A stretch of DNA of 64,000 nucleotides from CAYJRR01 sp964372275 [NCBI: uncultured bacterium] (GTDB lineage: Bacteria > CAYJRR01): contig CAYJRR010000001.1 in assembly GCA_964372275.1 (NCBI GenBank), positions 4,556 through 68,555 of the forward strand, in the 5' to 3' direction. Below the pieces are notes generated by a model. That model saw only the letters and a program-made list of their open reading frames with translations. It was not told where the DNA came from and made no database searches. The position numbers were made by a program, and so were the translations under genes. Shown here in pieces: positions 57,328 to 64,000 of this stretch. How positions within the stretch are numbered: the first letter of the stretch is position 1; each line of letters opens with the position of its first letter.

Positions 57328-58770
57328 CTACTCGACGGAGAGGCTCCCCATCATCCCCAGCTCCGCGTGCTCGAGGATGTGGCAGTGGTACATCCAGGTC
57401 CCGGCGCCGGTGTAGGTCACGGCGAAGCGCAGCGTCGAGAGTTGCGGGACGATCACGGTGTCCTTCCAGCCGAGCCGCGTCTCCGGCATGCCGTCGACGT
57501 CGAGCACCTGGAAGAACATGCCGTGCAGGTGGAACGGGTGGTCCATCTCGGCGGTGTTCTCGATCTCCCAGATCTCGGTCGCGCCAAGGTCGGCTTCGAT
57601 CGGCGTGTTGAACGGCCAGGCCTCGCCGTTGATGTAGAAGCGCGGCTTGCCGTCGCCGCCGTCCTCCTCCTCGGAGAGCACGAACGACCGCACGGCGCTC
57701 GAGCCGGTGACCGCGATCGGCTCGACGTGGCCCCATTCGGTCGGTAGCGGATCCGGCGCCGGCGCCGTCCCGGAGAAGTCGAGGGAGACCAGGTCGAGCG
57801 GACCCGGATCGGGGAGGTCGTGCCCGCGGTCGTAGTGGAGCGTACGCAGCGCGATCCCTCCCGGTCCCGAGGGGCGCGCGAGATCGACCAGCACCTCGTA
57901 TCGTTCGCCGGGGCTGATGAGCACGGTGCTTGCCTCATACGGCTCCGGCAGGAGGCCCCCGTCCCAAGCGATGACGGTGAAGTCGTGCCCCGGGATCTCC
58001 AGGTTGAAGAAACGCCCGTTCGCCGCGTTGACGAACCGCCAGCGCTCGCGGGCGCCGTCCTTCACCGTGAGGCGCGCCCCCCGCGCGCCGTTGACGAGGA
58101 GCTCGTTCCCCTGGCGGCCGACCATGTAGTCGAGCGCGGCCGGCTCGTCGACGAGCGTGCCGTCGGCGTCGAGCTTGACGTCGTCGAGGACGAAGGTGCG
58201 ATCGGCCGTCACCGCCGGCTCGACGCCTCCGCGGACGATCAGCGGCGCGTAGAGACCGGCCTCGATCTGCTCGTCGGCCATCATGTGCGGGTGGTACCAG
58301 TAGCTCCCGGGATCGTCGACGTCGAAGCGGTAATCGAACGTCTCACCGGGCATGATCGGGAGCTGCGCCACGTTTGTACCGTCCATCGGCTGCGGCAGCC
58401 GGATCCCGTGCCAGTGGACGGTCGTCGACTCCGGCAGGTCGTTCTTCACGCGGACGACGAGGAGGTCCCCCTCTTTTGCCTCGATCAGCGGACCGGGCAC
58501 CGTCACCCGCGACCGCGAGGCGTCGCGGTAGCCCCACACCTCCGCCGGCTTCCCCGGGAGGTACTCCCAGGTCCCGACGTCGGCCACCAACTCCACCTCG
58601 ACCACGTCGGGATCGGGGTCGAGATCGACCGCACGGGTCAGCTCGAGCGGGTCCTTCTTCTCGCGCGACGGCGAGGAGGAACAGCCGGCCGCCAGCACCG
58701 CCAGCGCGACGGCCACGCCCCCCCGACAACCGCCGGCGCGCGGTGCGGGGCGCGGCGCGCGCCGGCTCAT
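57328..58770 (-). CDS. Multicopper oxidase (lipoprotein)
   Basis: A 480-residue copper oxidase. The signal peptide ends in a lipobox (LAAGC, about residue 30). Copper ligands: TVHWHGIRLPQPMDGT (about 120), SYWYHPHMM (about 160), MDHPFHLHGMFF (about 412) and MYHCHILEHAELGMM (about 463; the type-1 site, with an axial Met candidate). These couple oxidation of metal ions or phenolics to O2 reduction outside the cytoplasm. The ATG at 58770 gives the signal peptide and overlaps the preceding gene (ATGA). Its downstream partner appears to be broken. Confidence 0.92.
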   Translation of the reverse strand: MSRRAPRPAPRAGGCRGGVAVALAVLAAGCSSSPSREKKDPLELTRAVDLDPDPDVVEVELVADVGTWEYLPGKPAEVWGYRDASRSRVTVPGPLIEAKEGDLLVVRVKNDLPESTTVHWHGIRLPQPMDGTNVAQLPIMPGETFDYRFDVDDPGSYWYHPHMMADEQIEAGLYAPLIVRGGVEPAVTADRTFVLDDVKLDADGTLVDEPAALDYMVGRQGNELLVNGARGARLTVKDGARERWRFVNAANGRFFNLEIPGHDFTVIAWDGGLLPEPYEASTVLISPGERYEVLVDLARPSGPGGIALRTLHYDRGHDLPDPGPLDLVSLDFSGTAPAPDPLPTEWGHVEPIAVTGSSAVRSFVLSEEEDGGDGKPRFYINGEAWPFNTPIEADLGATEIWEIENTAEMDHPFHLHGMFFQVLDVDGMPETRLGWKDTVIVPQLSTLRFAVTYTGAGTWMYHCHILEHAELGMMGSLSVE

Positions 58771-59333
58771 TCCGGCGCCCCGGCCTCGATCCAATCCCGG
58801 ATCAAGGCGATCGTCTCCTCGGACAGGCTCGACGCGATCGGCATCGGGTCGGACGGATTTCCGCAGTACGGCCCGCCGTCGATCTTTCGCATCAGGTAGC
58901 TCCCGTCCGGATCCCCGGGCGCGACGTACGGTACGTTCGGATCGGGGTTCGACGGGTCGAAGACACTCGGGCCGCACTCCCAGGAGTTCATCAACAACCG
59001 GTCGTAGAGCGCGAAATCGTCGCAGCCGGTGGCGTCCCCTTGGTTGGGTCCGCTGTAGAAGACCGATCCCAACGCGGTGTTCTCGAGCGCGAGCCAGCCC
59101 CGGCAGGCGCCACCGACGGTGCTCGGGTTGGCGCCATAGGCGACGCGGCTGTGGCAGGCGTTGTCGCCGGTTCCGCAGCTCGACTCGAAGATCGGGACGA
59201 TGTCGGCCTGGAACCTTGGGGGGCCGTCGTCGTCGTCGTCCGCGGCGTCGTCATCGGCGACGGATCCGCCGCCGCCGGTGGAGCAGGCGGCGATCGTCGC
59301 GACCATTGCGAGGGCGGCGAGGAACCGGACCAT
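58767..59333 (-). CDS. Cytochrome-c-like lipoprotein with non-standard CX6CH
   Basis: A 188-residue lipoprotein. The lipobox is IAAC (Cys17), followed by an Asp-rich linker (ADDDAADDDDDG). FQADIVPIFESSC begins a domain like the small haem-binding modules of planctomycete-type cytochromes, but the Cys/His arrangement is CGTGDNACH (CX6CH, about residues 53-61), not CX2CH. DGSYLMRKIDG and the closing IRDWIEAGAPE are typical of that family. Haem binding is possible but unproven. It is coupled to the multicopper oxidase gene by ATGA and has GGAGG before its ATG. Confidence 0.7.
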   Translation of the reverse strand: MVRFLAALAMVATIAACSTGGGGSVADDDAADDDDDGPPRFQADIVPIFESSCGTGDNACHSRVAYGANPSTVGGACRGWLALENTALGSVFYSGPNQGDATGCDDFALYDRLLMNSWECGPSVFDPSNPDPNVPYVAPGDPDGSYLMRKIDGGPYCGNPSDPMPIASSLSEETIALIRDWIEAGAPE

Positions 59334-59358
59334 GAGACCTCCCGACGTGCCCGATCCG

Positions 59359-59724
59359 TTACGGGGTCGCGATCTGGAACTCGTTCGACGGTTCCGACAG
59401 GCCGGTGTCGTTCTCCGCCAGGACGCGATAGGTGAAGCCGGTCCCGGCGGGCGCGCCCATGTCGTGGAACTGCTCGACGTTGTAGGTCTCGCTGCCGACC
59501 TCGGCGAACGACCCGGTCCCCGTCACCATCCGTTCGATCACGAAGCCGGTCTCGTCGTCGGAGTTGTCGTCCCAGGTCAGGTGGGGCTTTCCGTCCATCA
59601 GGGCGGCGGTCAAGCCCGACGGGGCCGCCGGTACGGTCGCGGAATCGTCATCGTCGCCCCCACCGCTGCACGCGAGGGTCGACGCGGCGATCGTGGCGAG
59701 TACGAGAAGGAGTCGGCGATTCAT
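59359..59724 (-). CDS. Fibronectin type III lipoprotein
   Basis: A 121-residue protein. The signal peptide ends at TLAC (Cys about 19), then GGGDDDD. A single Fn3 domain follows: APSGLTAALMDGKPHLTWDD, GFVIERMVTG, FTYRVLAENDTGLSEPSNEF. It is a small surface domain, probably for binding. It precedes the cytochrome-like and multicopper oxidase genes by 25 nt and is likely in one operon with them. Confidence 0.8.
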   Translation of the reverse strand: MNRRLLLVLATIAASTLACSGGGDDDDSATVPAAPSGLTAALMDGKPHLTWDDNSDDETGFVIERMVTGTGSFAEVGSETYNVEQFHDMGAPAGTGFTYRVLAENDTGLSEPSNEFQIATP

Positions 59725-59756
59725 CGTTTCATCCTGCAACGTCCCGGAGTTGATGG

Positions 59757-60740
59757 TCAACGGTTCAGCGCCGAAGCCCTCCTCGACCGCTCCGCCGCCA
59801 TCGCGGGGGCGACGGTGTGCTTCAGGTAGCGCGCGACCTCCACCATCCCGTGGATCCCGATCTGCCGGCCGAGCACTCCGTTGTAGTTCGAGTTGGCGTT
59901 GATGTCGTAGGTGTAGCGGCGCCCCTCGGCGTCCTCCACGAACTCGATCCCCGCGATCTCGATCCCTTCCGCGTGGCAGAGGTCGAGGTACTGGCGCACC
60001 AGCGCGTCGTCGGCGCCGATCGGCGACGGGGTGAACTTCGACGTGCCGTCGGTGGGGCAGATGTCGGGCGCGGTCGCCGGCTGGCACGCGTCGGACGGGC
60101 AGAGCTCGAAGCCGTCGATCGTCGACGATCGCATCGCGAACAGGAATCTCCCGCCGACGATCTCGACGCGCGTGATGAACGGCTTGGGGGCGCGGATGTA
60201 CTGCTGCAACACCACCTGCCCGTTCGGTCCGGGATCGAACGCCTTTGAGGCGACGTGCGCGGCGAGCTGCTCGGCCGACTGGAACAGCTTGATGCCGAGC
60301 CCCTTCCCCCCCTGGTTGTGCTTGGTGATGAAAGGACCGTCGAACGTCCGCGCGACGCGGACGAGCTCGTCGGTCCCGACCGCGAGCACGGTGCGCGGGG
60401 TGCGGATGCCGTGGCGGCGCAGCACCAGGTCCTGCTGGAGCTTGCTGACCTCGAGCTCGAAGACGCGCGAGCCGTTGATCACCCGCCGCCCGTGCCCTTC
60501 GAGCCAGAGGAGCCACTCGCGCATCAACGCCACGCTCTCGTGGTGCCCGCGGGTGTGCGACGAGGGGCTCATCCGGTTCCAATAGATCCCGTCCTCCGGG
60601 AGCCGCTCCGGATCGATGCTCCCGCGCCAGATTTCGTGAAGGCGAAAGGGGAACCCCTCGGCCGCGAGCGCCTCGGTCAGCGGCGGCAGCCAGGCGGGGT
60701 TCTCGTAGAGGACGTGAACGGTGGGAAGGGTCGAGGACAT
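59757..60740 (-). CDS. ATP-grasp family protein (RimK-like)
   Basis: A 327-residue ATP-dependent ligase-type enzyme. Motifs: VFELEVSKLQQDLVLRRHGI, GPFITKHNQGGKGLGIKLF (the flexible ATP-binding loop, about residues 160-178), VLQQYIRAPKPFITRVEIVG, and IAGIEFVEDAEGRRYTYDIN with Mg-binding Glu/Asn. The substrate is unknown; amino acids or peptides are usual. A TATACC box lies 7 nt before the ATG at 60740. Confidence 0.82.
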   Translation of the reverse strand: MSSTLPTVHVLYENPAWLPPLTEALAAEGFPFRLHEIWRGSIDPERLPEDGIYWNRMSPSSHTRGHHESVALMREWLLWLEGHGRRVINGSRVFELEVSKLQQDLVLRRHGIRTPRTVLAVGTDELVRVARTFDGPFITKHNQGGKGLGIKLFQSAEQLAAHVASKAFDPGPNGQVVLQQYIRAPKPFITRVEIVGGRFLFAMRSSTIDGFELCPSDACQPATAPDICPTDGTSKFTPSPIGADDALVRQYLDLCHAEGIEIAGIEFVEDAEGRRYTYDINANSNYNGVLGRQIGIHGMVEVARYLKHTVAPAMAAERSRRASALNR

Positions 60741-60747
60741 CCGGCGA

Positions 60748-60753
60748 GGTATA
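60748..60753 (-). promoter_or_regulatory. -10 box TATACC before ATP-grasp gene
   Basis: Minus-strand TATACC, 7 nt from the ATG at 60740. Leaderless spacing; the -35 is weak. Confidence 0.4.
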
Positions 60754-60879
60754 CCGGACGCGCGCGCTGCGCGCCAGCCCCATCGGACGGACCGGATCGT
60801 CACGCCCCCCCTCCGGCGAGCTTGAGCGACCGTTCAGGACTAGGGTAGAGAAGGCGTTCCCACCCCGACGGAGGTCTCG

Positions 60880-61977
60880 ATGAACGCGCGGTTCTTTTCG
60901 GTCGTCGCCGGTTGTTGTCTTGCCTTCGGTTGCATCGGCAGCGACGAACGTGGCGGCGCCGACGGCGGCGATCCGCTGGCCAGCCTGGGCGGCGGAGACC
61001 ACACCCTGGCCAACCTCGAGCTTCTGGAGGTCGGCGTCGACGGAGACGGGCTGCGCACGCCGCGCGACCTGAAGTTCCACCCCGACCGCAAGGACGAGCT
61101 CTGGGTCGTCAACCAGACCGACAGCTCGATCGTCGTCTTCCAGGGGATCGGCACCGGCGCCTCCTCCTCGCAGAAGTTCCGCGACACGGTGGCCGGTCCG
61201 CACTTCCTGGCCAAGCCCTCGGGCCTGGCCTTCAACGACGACGGAACGTTCGCCACCATCCACGAGGAGGACGAGGAGACGCAGGGGGAGATGACCCCCG
61301 CCGACTTCATGGGCCCGACGCTCTGGACCTCCGACCTGGAGATCTTCGACGCCGGCGACGAAGGGCACCTCGACATGCTTCACAACAGCCCCAACGGAAT
61401 GGGGATCGCGTGGGAAGGCGGCAACGCCTATTGGGTCTTCGACGGCTACCACGAGGCGATCGTCCGCTACGATTTCCACGACGACCACGGACCGGCCGGG
61501 ACCGACCACACCGACGGCGAGATCGCGCGCTACGTCGAAGGGGAGGTCGCCTACGTCGAAGGGGTCCCCTCGCACCTGGCGTTCGATCCGGCGAGCCGCC
61601 TCCTCTACATCGCCGACACCGGCAACGCGCGGATCGCGGTCCTCGACACCACCACCGGCACCGAGGGATCGAACGTCAGCCCCAACTACGACGGCGCCGA
61701 CCAGTACCGCGTGAACGGCGCCACGATCGAGACCTTGATCGACGCCGACGACGGCCTGGAGCGCCCCTCCGGGCTCCTCCTGCGGGACGGGCTGCTGTTC
61801 GTCACCGACAACGCCACCTCCAGGGTGTGGGCCTTCTCGCTCGAGGGGGAGGCGATCGACTGGCTCGACACGGGGTTGCCGGCCGGATCGTTGATGGGGA
61901 TCGAGTTCGACGGCAACGGGCGGATGTACCTGGCCGACGGGCCGGGCGACCGGATCGTGCGCATCGCTCCGAAGTAG
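60880..61977 (+). CDS. NHL-type beta-propeller lipoprotein
   Basis: A 365-residue exported protein. The signal peptide ends at AFGC (Cys about 18), followed by a Gly/Asp-rich linker. Repeats such as PRDLKFHPDRKDELWVVNQT, PSHLAFDPASRLLYIADTGN, PSGLLLRDGLLFVTDNATS and LMGIEFDGNGRMYLADGPGD are NHL/SMP-30-like blades of a six-bladed propeller. The role is unknown. GGAGG precedes the ATG. Confidence 0.82.
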   Translation: MNARFFSVVAGCCLAFGCIGSDERGGADGGDPLASLGGGDHTLANLELLEVGVDGDGLRTPRDLKFHPDRKDELWVVNQTDSSIVVFQGIGTGASSSQKFRDTVAGPHFLAKPSGLAFNDDGTFATIHEEDEETQGEMTPADFMGPTLWTSDLEIFDAGDEGHLDMLHNSPNGMGIAWEGGNAYWVFDGYHEAIVRYDFHDDHGPAGTDHTDGEIARYVEGEVAYVEGVPSHLAFDPASRLLYIADTGNARIAVLDTTTGTEGSNVSPNYDGADQYRVNGATIETLIDADDGLERPSGLLLRDGLLFVTDNATSRVWAFSLEGEAIDWLDTGLPAGSLMGIEFDGNGRMYLADGPGDRIVRIAPK

Positions 61978-61985
61978 CGGCCGCG

Positions 61986-62015
61986 TTGACAGTCCCCGAG
62001 GCGGCTGCTTAGGTT
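61986..62015 (+). promoter_or_regulatory. Promoter of dnaJ
   Basis: TTGACA (61986-61991), 18 nt, TAGGTT (62010-62015). About 27 nt separate it from the TTG start, with GGGG upstream of the start. It is the best -35 in the window. Confidence 0.6.
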
Positions 62016-62042
62016 GCGGGCGCACCCTCTCCCGGGGATCGG

Positions 62043-63152
62043 TTGGCCAAGCGCGACTACTACGAGGTGCTGGGCGTCGCCAAGGACGCGCCGGCCGACG
62101 AGATCAAGAAGGCCTACCGCAAGGTCGCCTTCGAGGCCCATCCCGACCGCAACCCCGGCAACAAGGAGGCCGAGGAGCGGTTCAAGGAGGCGGCCGAGGC
62201 CTACTCGGTCCTGTCCGACACCCAGAAGCGGCAAGCCTACGACCGGTTCGGACACGAGGGGGCGCGCGCCGCCGGCTTCCACGGCTTCGGATCGAGCGAG
62301 GAGATCTTCAGCTCGTTCGGCGACCTGTTCGAGGAGATCTTCGGCGGCTTCGGCGGGATGCGCGGCCGCGCGCGTGGCGGGGCCGACCTGCGCCTCGACG
62401 TGGAGCTGACCTACGAGGAGGCATTCACCGGGGTCTCGCGCGAGATCGAGGTCCTGAAGACGGTCGAGTGCGAAACCTGCAAGGGGTCGGGGGCGAAGTC
62501 AGGGACGCAGCCGACCACCTGCCCCACCTGCGCCGGGCGGGGGATGGTGGCCCACACCCAGGGGTTCTTCTCCTTCTCGACCACCTGCCCGCGGTGCAGC
62601 GGCCAGGGCCGGATCGTGAAGGCGCCGTGCGACACCTGCCGCGGCACCGGCAAGGCACGCCGCAAGCGGAAGCTGAAGATCGAGATCCCGGCCGGCGTCG
62701 ACGACGGCAACCGGGTGCAGATCGCCGGCGAAGGGGAGCCCGGGGAACGCGGACTGCCTCCGGGCGACCTCTACCTGGTGATCCACCTGAAGGAGCACGA
62801 CCTCTTCTCGCGGGAAGGGACGACCGTCCTGTGCCGCGTGCCGATCGGCTTCGCGCAGGCGGCGCTCGGGGCGAAGATCGAGGTGCCGACGCTCGACGGG
62901 ACCCGGACGCTGGAGGTCCCCGCCGGCACCCAGTCCGGGGAGCGGCTGGTGATCCACGGGGCCGGTTTCCCGACGCCGGGGCGCGGCGGCCGTCGCGGCG
63001 ATCAGGTGGTGCGGGTCGACGTCGTCACCCCCCGCAAGGTGACTGCGCGCCAACGGGAGCTGCTGGAGGAGCTGGCCCGGCTCGACGCCGCCGAATCGGG
63101 GGACGACTCCCTCCTCGGCAAGTTCAAGAAGAAGTTCCGCGGGAAGAGTTAG
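62043..63152 (+). CDS. dnaJ: Chaperone protein DnaJ
   Basis: A 369-residue type I J-protein. The J domain (1-70) has [20 protein letters not shown] and [16 protein letters not shown] Gly/Phe region follows (about 70-125). The zinc-finger domain has four CxxCxGxG-type units: [24 protein letters not shown] and CDTCRGTG. The substrate-binding C-terminal domains come last. It stimulates DnaK. The TTG start fits the family N-terminus (AKRDYYEVL). It overlaps the convergent gene by 4 nt. Confidence 0.96.
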   Translation: MAKRDYYEVLGVAKDAPADEIKKAYRKVAFEAHPDRNPGNKEAEERFKEAAEAYSVLSDTQKRQAYDRFGHEGARAAGFHGFGSSEEIFSSFGDLFEEIFGGFGGMRGRARGGADLRLDVELTYEEAFTGVSREIEVLKTVECETCKGSGAKSGTQPTTCPTCAGRGMVAHTQGFFSFSTTCPRCSGQGRIVKAPCDTCRGTGKARRKRKLKIEIPAGVDDGNRVQIAGEGEPGERGLPPGDLYLVIHLKEHDLFSREGTTVLCRVPIGFAQAALGAKIEVPTLDGTRTLEVPAGTQSGERLVIHGAGFPTPGRGGRRGDQVVRVDVVTPRKVTARQRELLEELARLDAAESGDDSLLGKFKKKFRGKS

Positions 63153-64000
63153 TCCGCGCGAACGCCGATCCCTTCGTAGACGAATCCCTGCCGGTGGAGG
63201 CCGTAGGTCGACCAGACGTTCCGGCCGTCGAGAAGCAGCGGGCGGCGTAGGAGCGCCTTGAGCCGGTCGAAGTCGGGGCTGTGGTACTGCCGCCATTCGG
63301 TGACCAGGATCAGGGCGTCGCATCCCTCGGCGGCCTGGTAGGCGTCGTCGACCACCTCCACGCGGTCGCCGAATCGCGCGCGCGCCACCGCCCCCGCCGC
63401 GGGATCGTGCCCCACCACCGACGCCCCCTCGGCGAGACAGCCCTCGATCAGCGCCACCGCCGGCGACTCGCGTAGGTCGTCGGTTCCCGGCTTGAAGGCG
63501 AGCCCCCAGACGGCGAGCCTTCGGCCTCGCAGGTCGCCGTCGAAATGGTGCTTCAGCTTCCGCAGCAACAAGCCCTTTTGCCGCGCGTTCACGCGGTGGG
63601 TCGCCCCCGCGATCTCCAGCTCCACGCCGTGGTCGTGCCCGCTCCGGACCAGCGCCTGCACGTCCTTCGAGAAGCACGATCCCCCGTAGCCGGGTCCGGC
63701 GTAGAGGAATTTGTTTCCGATGCGGGTGTCGCTTCCGACGCCGAGGCGCACCTGCCGGACGTCGGCCCCGACCTTCTCGCAGAGCTGGGCGATCTCGTTC
63801 ATGAACGAGATGCGCATCGCCAGCATGGTGTTGGCGACGTACTTCGCCAGCTCCGCGCTCGCCGGTTCCATCCAGAGGATGCGGTCGCGGTCGAGGCAGA
63901 GCGGATGGTAGAGCCGGCGCATCGTCTCCCGGCCGGGTCCGTCGCGATCGCACCCGATCACGATCCGGTCGGGTCGGAGGAAGTCGTTCACCGCGTCCCC
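63149..64000 (-). CDS. UDP-glucose/GDP-mannose 6-dehydrogenase, partial (N-terminus beyond window)
   Basis: The last 283 residues of a nucleotide-sugar dehydrogenase that makes UDP-glucuronate-type sugars. Visible: [20 protein letters not shown] (central helix), [20 protein letters not shown] with the catalytic Cys (the usual Pro after CF is Ser), [20 protein letters not shown] and [19 protein letters not shown]. The N-terminal NAD-binding domain lies off the right edge. It fits the polysaccharide theme of the window. Confidence 0.88.
   Translation of the reverse strand, partial: GDAVNDFLRPDRIVIGCDRDGPGRETMRRLYHPLCLDRDRILWMEPASAELAKYVANTMLAMRISFMNEIAQLCEKVGADVRQVRLGVGSDTRIGNKFLYAGPGYGGSCFSKDVQALVRSGHDHGVELEIAGATHRVNARQKGLLLRKLKHHFDGDLRGRRLAVWGLAFKPGTDDLRESPAVALIEGCLAEGASVVGHDPAAGAVARARFGDRVEVVDDAYQAAEGCDALILVTEWRQYHSPDFDRLKALLRRPLLLDGRNVWSTYGLHRQGFVYEGIGVRAD

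Overview
This is a GC-rich (about 70%) bacterial chromosome segment. Several traits point to a deltaproteobacterial or Myxococcota-like lineage. These are the collinear set ispE / tRNA-Gln / prs-rplY-pth-rpsF-rpsR-rplI, a tolQ-tolR-tolA-tolB cluster, many lipoproteins with poly-Asp linkers, large Ser/Thr kinase signalling proteins, XrtA-type exopolysaccharide genes and apparent selenocysteine use. The phylum cannot be fixed from sequence alone. Start codons are ATG, GTG and TTG, 4-bp ATGA/GTGA overlaps are common, and many first genes have a -10-like TANNNT box only 6-9 nt before the start codon, which suggests leaderless mRNAs.

Layout. 0-1.5 kb: two four-helix-bundle (S23/IVS-type) paralogues, one frameshifted, with large hairpins, plus low-complexity repeats. 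1.5-5.3 kb (minus): rplI, rpsR, rpsF, pth, rplY (frameshifted) and prs. 5.5-9.4 kb: secreted lipoproteins and a membrane protein. 9.5-12.4 kb: a thioredoxin lipoprotein, an outer-membrane-type protein whose frame contains two UGA codons (UxxU), and an exported class V aminotransferase. 12.4-14.8 kb: flavin reductase, ArsC, rhomboid protease and a small membrane protein. 14.9-19.4 kb: a mercury-type locus with MerR, a GTAC-N4-GTAC operator, a thioredoxin-MerC fusion, a Cys-rich lipoprotein, a Tat-exported YHS/TRASH-like protein with an in-frame UGA, a His-rich protein and a TonB-dependent receptor. 19.4-22.9 kb: four genes whose products share an unusual C-terminal tail. 22.9-26.4 kb: tRNA-Gln, a PanE-like gene, ispE and a TPR protein. 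26.4-35.3 kb: an ion transporter, hsp20-rpoH, tolQRAB, ppx/gppA and cysteine dioxygenase. 35.2-48.5 kb: a YetA/RGLX-like secreted protein, a flippase, and a long minus-strand run joining exopolysaccharide genes to a cyclase, a PilZ response regulator and a kinase. 48.5-56.6 kb: a nitrilase-family enzyme, an intergenic region with DnaA-box-like sites, a secreted protein, a PrsW protease, a giant [22 protein letters not shown] protein and rpoZ. 56.7-64 kb: a decayed CopB-like gene, multicopper oxidase, lipoproteins, an ATP-grasp enzyme, dnaJ and a partial UDP-glucose dehydrogenase.

Most notable. Two genes (10091-11095 and 16289-16654) look like selenoprotein genes that a standard gene caller would truncate or miss. 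In both, the in-frame UGA lies 17-19 nt before a hairpin with a C-GGUC-G tetraloop, the loop recognised by SelB. Both sit in redox or metal-handling operons, the second under a MerR with the exact Cys spacing of mercury sensors. This suggests an extracytoplasmic, selenium-based metal-handling system. The 17.6 kb between tRNA-Gln and prs, which holds both selenoprotein loci and the shared-tail cluster, separates genes that are usually adjacent.
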